NCBI GenBank assembly: GCA_002686265.1
Contig: NZBA01000048.1
Location: 1 to 57,140 of the forward strand
Length of the DNA: 57,140 bases
DNA from: Planctomycetota bacterium
Lineage (GTDB): Bacteria > Planctomycetota > UBA1135 > GCA-002686595
Direction: 5' to 3'
The translations under genes were made by a program, and so were the position numbers. Positions 33,308 through 40,761 of this stretch are shown piece after piece (the first letter of the stretch is position 1; each line of letters begins with the position of its first letter). The notes under the pieces were generated by a model, which saw only the letters and a list, made by a program, of their open reading frames with translations, was not told where the DNA came from and ran no database searches.

Positions 33308-36300
33308 CTAGGGCCAGCGAATGACCAGCTGCGCACCCATCTTGGTGACATCGATCTCCGATGAGCGGATGGCGCTGGTTCCAAAGGTGAGGCCGAACCA
33401 CGAGCTGAAGTCGTAGCCGGCAAGCACGCCCAGCTCGGTGTAGCCCGCGCCGTTGGCGTCCATGGCCACGCGCCCTGTCGTGCCGTACCACATTCGCGGA
33501 GATCCTGTGAACCACTGCTCTCCGAACTCGTGACGCCAGTCGAGCTGGATCGAGAAGATCGAGTAGCCCTTGGGCGCGAAGTAGGGCGTATCCAGCAACG
33601 CGAGTGTGCCCGAGTCTATATCCCCACCATCCTCGGGTAGCTCGAAGTCGCTCTCGTTGGAGAAGTCGAGCATGTCGATCTTGGTCAGGACTCTGAGGCT
33701 CTTGGGCGCCGGCGAGAACTCGTAGGCCGCGAAGAGGTTCACGTCATAGCGCGTGTTCTGGTCTGAGTAGTCCGCGAACATCAGGCTGCCGCCGTAATCG
33801 ACCTTGCGGCTGTGCTTGCGCGTGACCCCCATGCGTGCACCCGTTCGGTGCAGGTCGCGCGCGATCGTCTCGCTGTTTTCCGCTACCTGGTCTGCGAACA
33901 CATCGACGTTGATTCCCAACTGGGACTTCGACAAGTAGCGCAGGCCTATGTCGAACCCGAGTCGCTCCTCGAACGAGGTTGAACCCTCGCCAATGCCGTG
34001 CGGTGAGTAGTGGGGGAGTTCCACCTGTCCCTGCAGGAGAGTGTTGTCACCGATGCGCTTGGAGCCGTTCAAGCGAAGCACGCTGGCCGAGAGAGCGGGG
34101 AGCCCGCCGGAGAAGCCGTAGCGGCGCTGTCCGAAGCCGATTCCGAAGTAGTCCTGGGAGTCACCCATGGGGATGATGAAGGTCCCGAACGAGTTGCTCT
34201 CCTTGATGAGGGCCAGGCCGCCGCGTCCATCTCGATCTTCGGAGTTGAATTCCATCTCGAAACGGGGACTGATGTCGCGCCGCGCGCCCTCCAGGGCCAG
34301 AGAGGCTTCCTTGTGACCGCCGGTCACATCGAGGATTTCCTCGTAGTACTCGCTGGCTAGAGCGGTGAGCCCTTGGCGGTGAAAGAGCTGGGCGAGGTCG
34401 AAGCGTGCCTCGAGGTTGGCCGGTTCGAGCACGATCAGGTCCTCGAGGGCTTTCACTGCCCTCGCCGGGCGCCAGCCCATATACATCTTGGCCTCGCGCT
34501 CGAGCCGGATGGCCTCGGAGATCGCCAGCTCGGCCTCGAAATCGAGTCCCGCACGGACGCCGTCACCGGGCTGGAACGCGCTGAAGACATCCACGGGGTA
34601 GGCATCGGTGGGCAGCTGGGCCAGGAGCTCGTCGTAGGCCTTGAAGCACTGCTTGTACTCCCGCTCCCAGTAGAGCGCCCGAGCCCGTTCACGACCGATG
34701 TAGATGTAGCTCGAGTCGTGCGTGACGAGCGTGTCGTACTCCTTGATCGCATCGTCGAAGCGATGGTCGATCACATAGGTGCGCGCGAGCCCGAGGCGTG
34801 CCCTGCTGTTGCTGGGCTTGCGCGCTAGCACGGCGCGGAAGATCCGCCCGGGGTCGGCACTCTCGCCAGCCTTGAGCTTCTGGTTGTAGCACTCGCCGAG
34901 CAGGATTTGCCCGACCAGGTTATTTGGTTGGCCTTGCAGGACCGTGGCCAGCTCGTTCTCCGCACGGACCCAGTTGTGATCGCCCAGGGCCAGAGCGGCC
35001 AGTTCGAGCCGCAACCGCACGTCCATTCCCGACGCCACGATCGTGGAGGTCATCAGGGCGATCTCGGAGCCCTCGATGCGGTCTCCGCCCCTCAAGCGCG
35101 CCTCAGAGAGGCCGTAGAAGGCCTCGGGCGTGTGCGCTGTCGGGCTCTGAAGGGCCTCGCGGTAGAGCCTCGTCGCCAGGCTCGTGTTGCCAGCGACCAG
35201 GTGGGTCTTCGCGAGAGCCAGCTTGGCCTGCGCGACGGCGAGTGTGTCGTTGATGTGCTCTTCGATGAAGCGCTGGCAGGTCATGCGAGCCTGCTCGAAG
35301 GCGCCCAGGTTCAGCTGCGCTTCAACCAGGCCGAGAACGGCTTCGAGGTAGTTGGGGCGCTGGGCCAGGACGGACTGGCAGACGCTGGCTGCTTCCTCGT
35401 AGCGCCCCTGCACGCGCAAGGTGTTCGCAAGCTCGACGCGAGCCCGCGGGCCGAGAGGGCTCTCCATCGAGATCTTGCGCAGATCGGCCTTGGAGAACTC
35501 CAGGTCACCCTTCTCGCGGCGCAGGATGGCCAGCATCAGTCGGGCTTCGTGGTCGGTCGGTTGGGAGAGCAGCATGCCCTCGTAGATACCCTGGGCCTCC
35601 ACCCACTGGCCGACGAGCTGGTGATAGCGCGCGAGCGCCATCTGGAAGGGACGCATGCCGCCGATCTCGGGCTCCAGGCGCAGAAGGGCGTCCCGCGCCG
35701 CCGTCACGTCGTAGGCCTCCAAGAGGATCTTGGCCGCCATCAGGTTGGCGAGCGGATCCTTGGGCGCGATCTCGAGGACCTGCCCGTTGACCTCCATCGC
35801 CAGCTTGTAGTTCTTGACCAAGAGCAGCTGGTCCACGAGTCGGATGCGCGGGGCGATCTCGTCGGAGCGCAGCTTGTCCATGTCCGCGACCATCTGGATG
35901 GCGCGCGCGTTGCTTCCAGTCTGCAAGTAGCAGAGCACCAAGTGTGTCAGCCACTCGATTTCCTGGGGATAGCGTTGGTGCAACCGCTCGAGATGAACGA
36001 GCGCCTCGTAGGGCCGCTGCATGTCCAGCAGCACCGGCGCGAGAAGCAGCTGGTCCTGCTCGTCGGAGGGGTTCAGGCTGCGCAGGTGGCGGTCGTAGAT
36101 GTGCTGGGCGCGCTCGAAGTCCTTCACCCAGGTGTAGACGCGCACGAGCATTGCGGCCGATTCCACGTCGGTGGGATCGGCGGCCGTGATGGCCTCCAAT
36201 TCCTCCATCGCCGCCCAGTACTCCCCGCCGATGACGAGCACGTCGGCCAGACGCCGGCGCAGCTCGATGTCATCGGGCCGCAACAGGCGCACGTTCTCGA

Positions 36301-36724
36301 AGGCTTCGCGTGCCTTGCCGAGGGCTCCCTCTCGCACAAGGAGGCCGGCGTACTCCATGCGCACCGAGTGGTCGGTCGGGCGCTGCAGGAGGTAGTTCTC
36401 GAAGAGCGAGATGGCCTCCTTCCAGTCCTCGAGGGCCACGGAGTTGCGCGCGGAGCGCAGGAGCAGCTCCTGCTCGGTGGTCCGCTCCAAGTCCTCGCGC
36501 GGATCGGAGAGCGGAAGCCGGGGTGTGGACGGATCCTGCACCCCGAACTGCTCCGACACCGTGGGACTCCCGGTCTGCGGGGCCGAGGAGCCTGGGACCG
36601 TGGGGGTCTCCCTCTCGACGTTCGCGAATCCGGGTAGCGGCCGGGGAGAGGGCGTGGGCGGACTGCAGGCGACGAGCGCCGCGGTCAGTGCCAGGATGGG
36701 GGTCGTGAGCGTTCGCAGGGACAT
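33308..36724 (-). CDS. BcsC/PelB-like TPR lipoprotein with C-terminal outer-membrane barrel
   Basis: 1,138 aa. Lipoprotein signal (LTTPILALTAALVACSPP; lipobox LVAC). Residues about 80-815 are continuous TPRs (for example KEAISLFENYLLQRPTDHS, FERAQHIYDRHLRSLNPS, GRYEEAASVCQSVLAQRPNY). From about 820 the sequence becomes alternating amphipathic strands (FGIGFGQRRYGFSGGLPALS, LGFDIGLRYLSKSQLGINVD, ELGVLAGYDFSSWFGLTFGT) ending in VIRWP with a terminal aromatic pair typical of beta-barrels. This matches the BcsC/PelB/AlgK-AlgE plan: periplasmic TPR scaffold plus porin for glucan export. Probably first gene of the minus-strand cluster (then GH5, synthase, GH5). Confidence 0.85.
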   Translation of the reverse strand: MSLRTLTTPILALTAALVACSPPTPSPRPLPGFANVERETPTVPGSSAPQTGSPTVSEQFGVQDPSTPRLPLSDPREDLERTTEQELLLRSARNSVALEDWKEAISLFENYLLQRPTDHSVRMEYAGLLVREGALGKAREAFENVRLLRPDDIELRRRLADVLVIGGEYWAAMEELEAITAADPTDVESAAMLVRVYTWVKDFERAQHIYDRHLRSLNPSDEQDQLLLAPVLLDMQRPYEALVHLERLHQRYPQEIEWLTHLVLCYLQTGSNARAIQMVADMDKLRSDEIAPRIRLVDQLLLVKNYKLAMEVNGQVLEIAPKDPLANLMAAKILLEAYDVTAARDALLRLEPEIGGMRPFQMALARYHQLVGQWVEAQGIYEGMLLSQPTDHEARLMLAILRREKGDLEFSKADLRKISMESPLGPRARVELANTLRVQGRYEEAASVCQSVLAQRPNYLEAVLGLVEAQLNLGAFEQARMTCQRFIEEHINDTLAVAQAKLALAKTHLVAGNTSLATRLYREALQSPTAHTPEAFYGLSEARLRGGDRIEGSEIALMTSTIVASGMDVRLRLELAALALGDHNWVRAENELATVLQGQPNNLVGQILLGECYNQKLKAGESADPGRIFRAVLARKPSNSRARLGLARTYVIDHRFDDAIKEYDTLVTHDSSYIYIGRERARALYWEREYKQCFKAYDELLAQLPTDAYPVDVFSAFQPGDGVRAGLDFEAELAISEAIRLEREAKMYMGWRPARAVKALEDLIVLEPANLEARFDLAQLFHRQGLTALASEYYEEILDVTGGHKEASLALEGARRDISPRFEMEFNSEDRDGRGGLALIKESNSFGTFIIPMGDSQDYFGIGFGQRRYGFSGGLPALSASVLRLNGSKRIGDNTLLQGQVELPHYSPHGIGEGSTSFEERLGFDIGLRYLSKSQLGINVDVFADQVAENSETIARDLHRTGARMGVTRKHSRKVDYGGSLMFADYSDQNTRYDVNLFAAYEFSPAPKSLRVLTKIDMLDFSNESDFELPEDGGDIDSGTLALLDTPYFAPKGYSIFSIQLDWRHEFGEQWFTGSPRMWYGTTGRVAMDANGAGYTELGVLAGYDFSSWFGLTFGTSAIRSSEIDVTKMGAQLVIRWP

Positions 36725-37200
36725 GCCGGTTGGCCTCCCGAGTGGGGGGGACGACTCCAGAAGTGTTGGGGGATCGACCGGATCGGCCGGTGCACTGAAC
36801 TCGTTTCCTGCTCGGTGGCTCGCCAGACCCCCCCCACGGACCCACTCAGGGCCTGCCGGGGAATACTCTGGAGACCTAACTCACGAAGATGGGCTCAAAT
36901 GCGATACGGTACAACGAAAGCTACTCCAGGCTTCTTCGCCAGGTATCTCCCATTCTCTGGGAGTCAGGCGCGCTGCCTGTCTCTGATCCGAGAGACGTCA
37001 CTGAGAGGGCTCCGCTCGCGAGCGAGATAGGGGGGTCCATCATCGGTGGCTCGGGAGTCCCGCCCCCCGGCGAGAGCAACGAAGGAGATGATGAAGACAC
37101 TCGGACCTGTTGACCCGCCCCGTTCCCTACTCGGGTCTCGGCACCTGAGCCGACCGCTCTCACGCGGTGGCGTGAAGACGTGCTGGGAGAGCGGGCTAGC
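36725..37200. other. Intergenic region upstream of the exopolysaccharide cluster
   Basis: 476 nt with no convincing gene on either strand; short open frames here are low-complexity. It should contain the promoter of the minus-strand cluster. Weak inverted repeat accgg-n5-ccggt near 36778-36792. No c-di-GMP riboswitch core was recognised. Confidence 0.4.
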
Positions 37201-37548
37201 TCAGGCGGCGCGGTCGAGCCGCCCGAAGGCGTTCGCCGGCGTGGGGGCCACCGCGGAGGTCGACTCGAGCGTGGCCTGGAGCGGCTCCCATGCGGACGGA
37301 GAGCTCAACACGGTCGGTCGCGGAACTGACGGCCGGCGCACTTGGCGCAGGAACAGGGTCCAGCCCCAGGTCAGGCCGCAGGCACCCGCGAGGACGTCGG
37401 CGGGTTCTACCGAGCCCGATGCCGTACTCCCCTGCCAGACCTCCCACGCGAGGAGCAGTGCGAACCCGATGCACAGGCCGGCCTGCCGGCCGGTGCTCAG
37501 GCTGGCCCCGAGGAAAGACGCCGTGAGCAAGTGCACTACCTTGTCCAT
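37201..37548 (-). CDS. Small membrane protein (possibly VanZ-like)
   Basis: 115 aa from ATG 37548 (MDKVVHLLTASFLGASLSTG); a TTG start at 37644 would add 32 polar residues. Two to three hydrophobic segments: VVHLLTASFLGASL, AGLCIGFALLLAWEVW and DVLAGACGLTWGWTLFL. The D-K-x-x-H start, W-E-x-x-Q near the second helix and E-P-x-D-V-L-A before the third recall VanZ-type or DUF2279-type membrane proteins, but I cannot assign a family with confidence. The C-terminal 45 residues are polar. Function unknown. Confidence 0.45.
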   Translation of the reverse strand: MDKVVHLLTASFLGASLSTGRQAGLCIGFALLLAWEVWQGSTASGSVEPADVLAGACGLTWGWTLFLRQVRRPSVPRPTVLSSPSAWEPLQATLESTSAVAPTPANAFGRLDRAA

Positions 37549-37687
37549 GAGGATGGCGCGAGAATCCGGGAGCGGCAACTCGCTGGCGCCGTCCTCCCCT
37601 CGCGCGCCCGTTGGGGCGGTTGCTATATCGGCGGTCCCGAGCAAACGTCTTGATCATGCTTCCCGGTTCACCTGGTGGGCCTTCCTC

Positions 37688-37745
37688 GGGGGGTTGCACA
37701 GGATTCGCACTTCCCAGGGGGGTTGCACAGGATTCGCACTTCCCA
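37688..37745. repeat. Two perfect tandem copies of a 29-bp unit
   Basis: Unit starts ggggggttgcacaggatt and ends cgcacttccca; copies at 37688-37716 and 37717-37745 appear identical. It lies in the divergent gap before the 37804 gene. Only two copies, so a recent slippage duplication or a pair of binding sites, not a CRISPR. Confidence 0.8.
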
Positions 37746-37764
37746 CCGAGCCCTATTCCCGAGC

Positions 37765-37786
37765 GCTCACCGCTCGAGCGGTGAGC
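37765..37786. promoter_or_regulatory. Perfect 22-bp palindrome 17 nt before the 37804 start codon
   Basis: The half-site is gctcaccgctc, followed directly by its reverse complement. As DNA it is a strong candidate operator for a dimeric regulator; as RNA it would be an 11-bp-arm hairpin just before the ribosome-binding area. No U-tract follows, so a simple terminator is less likely. Confidence 0.6.
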
Positions 37787-37803
37787 CGGGGGTACGCTTC
37801 GCC

Positions 37804-38748
37804 ATGAACTCCTCCTTCCCGGATCGGCCCCAGGCTCGGCCGCACGCGGTCTCGCGCCTCGCTCTAGCGATGCTGATAGGGTTCTGCTCGGCCGCCTGCG
37901 CGAGCACGCCGACGCTCGAGTTTCAAGACAGCGTGCCCGCTCCACAGCTCCCGGGATTGGGCTCCGAGCTGGCCGTTACCCCCGAACTCCCCTCGCCCGC
38001 GCTTCCCGCCGCCTCTCTTGACGACATCGTGCTCGCTTCCGAACACGTCGAGGGCTGGACGAGCCACGGCCCAGTCGAGCTCGCCCTGTTCTGCTGCCTG
38101 CGAGGGCTCGACAGGACGTTGGTCGATCCCACTCCGCCGCCGCCCCCCGTCGAGCCTCTCCCGACCGACTTCGTGATCCCCCAAGAGCCCACCCGCGACT
38201 GGTACGTTGGCATCGGCGCGGGTTGGACCACCTCCGGCCTCTCGCCGGGGGAGATCGAGAACACCCTCGACGGCTTCGGAAACGACATCCTGGTCGCCCT
38301 CGACGACACCCACGGCGGGCTGAAGGTCTTCGCCGGCCACCGCTTCAGCGAGCACTGGGCGGTCGAGTTCGGCTACACCGGCCTCGAGGGGCTCGAGTCC
38401 GAGATCATCGAGTCCGGCCCGCCCCAGCCCGGCCTGGCCGAGGAGGTCGCCGATTCCCACCCGGTCACAGGCGAGGGGATCGGTCTGGCCCTGCGGGCGA
38501 CGACCTTCGAGAGGGCGGGTTTCGCCGCCTCCGCTCACCTTGGCCTGTGGGCCTGGCAATCCAATCTCGAGGTGAACCTCAACAACTCGCGCCTCGTCGT
38601 AGAGGAGGACGGTCTCGACCTGTTCTTCGGCCTGGGCCTGCAGTACCGAACCACCGACCGCACGACTTTGCGCCTCGAGTGGAATCAGTACCTCCTCGAC
38701 GACGACGAAGTGCACCTGTTCACCCTCGGCTTCCACCACGAACTGTGA
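37804..38748 (+). CDS. OmpA-like beta-barrel lipoprotein
   Basis: 314 aa from ATG 37804. Lipoprotein signal (LALAMLIGFCSAACAS; lipobox SAAC). Residues 20-120 are a Pro/Leu-rich linker with PPPPPPVEPLP. Residues 125-314 form an eight-stranded-barrel-like domain with OmpA/opacity-protein phrasing: WYVGIGAGWTTSGLSPGEIE, LKVFAGHRFSEHWAVEFGYT, LGLWAWQSNLEV, FFGLGLQYRTTDRTTLRLEW and terminal FTLGFHHEL. Likely an outer-membrane barrel with its N-terminus lipid-linked. Its stop overlaps the next start by one base (TGATG), so it is an operon with the SdrD-B-repeat lipoprotein. Regulation may involve the palindrome at 37765. Confidence 0.78.
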   Translation: MNSSFPDRPQARPHAVSRLALAMLIGFCSAACASTPTLEFQDSVPAPQLPGLGSELAVTPELPSPALPAASLDDIVLASEHVEGWTSHGPVELALFCCLRGLDRTLVDPTPPPPPVEPLPTDFVIPQEPTRDWYVGIGAGWTTSGLSPGEIENTLDGFGNDILVALDDTHGGLKVFAGHRFSEHWAVEFGYTGLEGLESEIIESGPPQPGLAEEVADSHPVTGEGIGLALRATTFERAGFAASAHLGLWAWQSNLEVNLNNSRLVVEEDGLDLFFGLGLQYRTTDRTTLRLEWNQYLLDDDEVHLFTLGFHHEL

Positions 38749-40682
38749 TGTCTCTCCAACGCAATCAGCACCGCACGACCCGGTCGGGTAGGACGAGGAC
38801 GATCGACCGATCGAATCTCGGCCCCCGGAGCGGGCTGGCGGCCGCCCTGCTCTTCTCGCTGACCGCCTGCGGTGAATCGGTCTCCAACATCACACCCGGC
38901 ACGGGACCGCCAGGGGAGCCGCCCCCGGCGACGGGTTCGATCGGTGACCTGGTCTGGAACGACTTGAACCAAGACGGCCTGATCGACACCGGAGAACCGG
39001 GCATCGAGGGGGTCCGCATCACTCTCGAGGCCGCCGAGGGCGTGCTCCTCGACGAGGCCCTGACGGCCTCCGGCGGCGCGTACCTCTTCGAGGGCGTCGA
39101 GGCCGGTACTTACACCGTGCGCGTGGACGAGACCACCCTGCCCCCCGACTTCGTCGCATCTCCCTGCGACGTCGGTGGCAACGACTCGCTCGACAGCGAC
39201 TGCAGCCCGGTCACCGTCGTCCTACCCGAGGACGATGCCGAGATCACCAACATCGACTTCGGCTTCTACTCCCTGGAGGTGGGCGAGGTCGGCGATCTCG
39301 TCTGGTTCGATCAGGATCGTGACGGCTTGCAGGATGCCGGGGAGCCGGGCATCGAGGGTGTCGGGCTCGTTCTGAGTGATGATGCGACCGGCGAGACCGT
39401 GCAGGTGACCACGACCGGCGAGGACGGAACCTACGCGTTCGGGGGGCTCGCCCCTGGTCTGTACGTCGTCGATATCGACATCGAGTCTCTACCGGCGAGC
39501 TTCTTCGTCACCGACTGCGAGACCGCCGGGGACACGACTCAGGACTCCAACTGCCTGCCGGCGCTGGTGGAAGTCACCGAGGAGACACCCGCCGATCCGA
39601 CGATCGACTTCGGCTACCAGTCGCCGTTCGAAGGTCAGATAGGGGACTTCGTCTGGAATGACCTCGACGAGGACGGCGTCCAGGATCCTGGGGAGCCGGG
39701 CCTGCCCTTCGTGCGCATGCTGCTCCACGACGACATGGGCGTGAAGATCCAGAAGGTGACCGCGGACGAGACGGGCCACTACCTGTTCGTCGGCCTGGAG
39801 CAGGGCGACTACACCGTCCTCATCCGTGAGGCCAGCGTGCCCGACGCCCTAGTCCCGACGATGTGCGATTTCAGCGAGGATGACGAGCTCGATAGCGAGT
39901 GCAGTCCGGCGGCGGTGACGCTGCCTACCGACGACACGAGCGATCTGAGCATCGACTTCGGCTACACGAGCCAGTCTCCCTGTCGCGCGACGATCGGCGA
40001 CTTCGTCTGGTTCGACTCCAACTGCAACGGCCTCCAGGACGCGGGCGAACCCGGCCTTGAGAACATGCGGGTCGTCCTCCACGACTTGGAGGGCACCGTC
40101 TTGGAGCGCGGAATCACGGACGTGACCGGATGGTACGAGTTCCTCTACGTGTGCCCCGGCGACTACATCGTGACCGTCGATACCTTCTACCTGCCCCCGG
40201 ACTACATCGCGACGGCCTGTGATGTCGGATCCGACGACGAGTTGGACAGCGAGTGCAGCCCGACCCTGGTGGAGATCGACTACCCCGCCCAGGAGATCAC
40301 GGGCCTCGACTACGGCTTCTGCTCGACCTGCGACGGCAGCATCGGGGACTACGTTTGGCTCGACGGCGACGGCGACGGGACCCAGCGTCCCGCGGAGCTG
40401 GGGATCGAGGGCGTGGTCGTGACGCTCGAGGACGAACTGGGCCAGGCCCTGGCGCAGGTGAGCACCGACCCCGACGGCCGCTACTTCTTCGGCGGACTGT
40501 GCGCCGGGATCTACTTCGTGGAGGTCGATCCCACTTCTCTCCCGACCGGGTTCGTCGAGACGATCTGCAATGCCGGGGATGACTCTGCCGACGACAGCGA
40601 GTGCGGCCGCGTCACGGTCGAGCTGCTGGACGACACGGCGCGTGACGAGACCATCGACTTCGGCTTCGTCCCAGGCCTCTGA
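38748..40682 (+). CDS. SdrD-B-like repeat lipoprotein (five repeats)
   Basis: 644 aa. Start ATG 38748 overlaps the preceding stop. A long basic N-region leads into a lipoprotein signal (AAALLFSLTACGES). Residues about 65-644 are five SdrD-B/Cna-B-like domains of about 110-120 aa, each starting IGDxVW[NF]D with N/D-x-D-G-x-Q-D-x-G-E-P-G and ending [ST]IDFGF/Y. Each repeat carries a cysteine pair (for example CDVGGNDSLDSDC), suggesting intradomain disulfides. In Gram-positives these domains form Ca-stabilised stalks of adhesins; here the protein is lipid-anchored and has no LPXTG. Probably a surface stalk or S-layer-associated protein coupled to the OmpA-like partner. Confidence 0.88.
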   Translation: MSLQRNQHRTTRSGRTRTIDRSNLGPRSGLAAALLFSLTACGESVSNITPGTGPPGEPPPATGSIGDLVWNDLNQDGLIDTGEPGIEGVRITLEAAEGVLLDEALTASGGAYLFEGVEAGTYTVRVDETTLPPDFVASPCDVGGNDSLDSDCSPVTVVLPEDDAEITNIDFGFYSLEVGEVGDLVWFDQDRDGLQDAGEPGIEGVGLVLSDDATGETVQVTTTGEDGTYAFGGLAPGLYVVDIDIESLPASFFVTDCETAGDTTQDSNCLPALVEVTEETPADPTIDFGYQSPFEGQIGDFVWNDLDEDGVQDPGEPGLPFVRMLLHDDMGVKIQKVTADETGHYLFVGLEQGDYTVLIREASVPDALVPTMCDFSEDDELDSECSPAAVTLPTDDTSDLSIDFGYTSQSPCRATIGDFVWFDSNCNGLQDAGEPGLENMRVVLHDLEGTVLERGITDVTGWYEFLYVCPGDYIVTVDTFYLPPDYIATACDVGSDDELDSECSPTLVEIDYPAQEITGLDYGFCSTCDGSIGDYVWLDGDGDGTQRPAELGIEGVVVTLEDELGQALAQVSTDPDGRYFFGGLCAGIYFVEVDPTSLPTGFVETICNAGDDSADDSECGRVTVELLDDTARDETIDFGFVPGL

Positions 40683-40693
40683 GGGGCGCGCGC

Positions 40694-40716
40694 AGGCCCG
40701 TTCCCCTCGCGGGCCT
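40694..40716. terminator. Terminator-like hairpin between convergent genes
   Basis: AGGCCCG, 9-nt loop, CGGGCCT followed by t, located 12 nt after the SdrD-B-gene stop and before the convergent stop at 40762. Good position and stem, no long U-tract. Confidence 0.5.
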
Positions 40717-40761
40717 TCACGCCGCAAGGCGCTCAGCCCCGTGAGGCGAACGGGCTCGCAC

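Noticed and set aside
32100..33515. Longer GH5 product starting at 33515
   Set aside because: The extra 106 codons overlap the BcsC-like gene in antisense; the ATG at 33197 gives a proper lipoprotein signal.
34907..36637. Long plus-strand open frame of 576 codons opposite the BcsC-like gene
   Set aside because: It is the antisense shadow of a clear TPR gene; its composition (Val/Leu/Gly/Glu strings, no motifs) is typical of high-G+C antisense frames.
36725..37200. c-di-GMP riboswitch upstream of the synthase cluster
   Set aside because: I looked for GEMM-I core strings and a tetraloop-receptor arrangement and saw neither; c-di-GMP control is supported only at the protein level (PilZ).
37688..37745. 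CRISPR-like repeat
   Set aside because: Two copies are directly adjacent with no spacer and there are no cas genes.
38748..40682. LPXTG-anchored Gram-positive adhesin
   Set aside because: No LPXTG or C-terminal membrane segment; the N-terminal lipobox and the neighbouring outer-membrane barrel indicate a diderm envelope.
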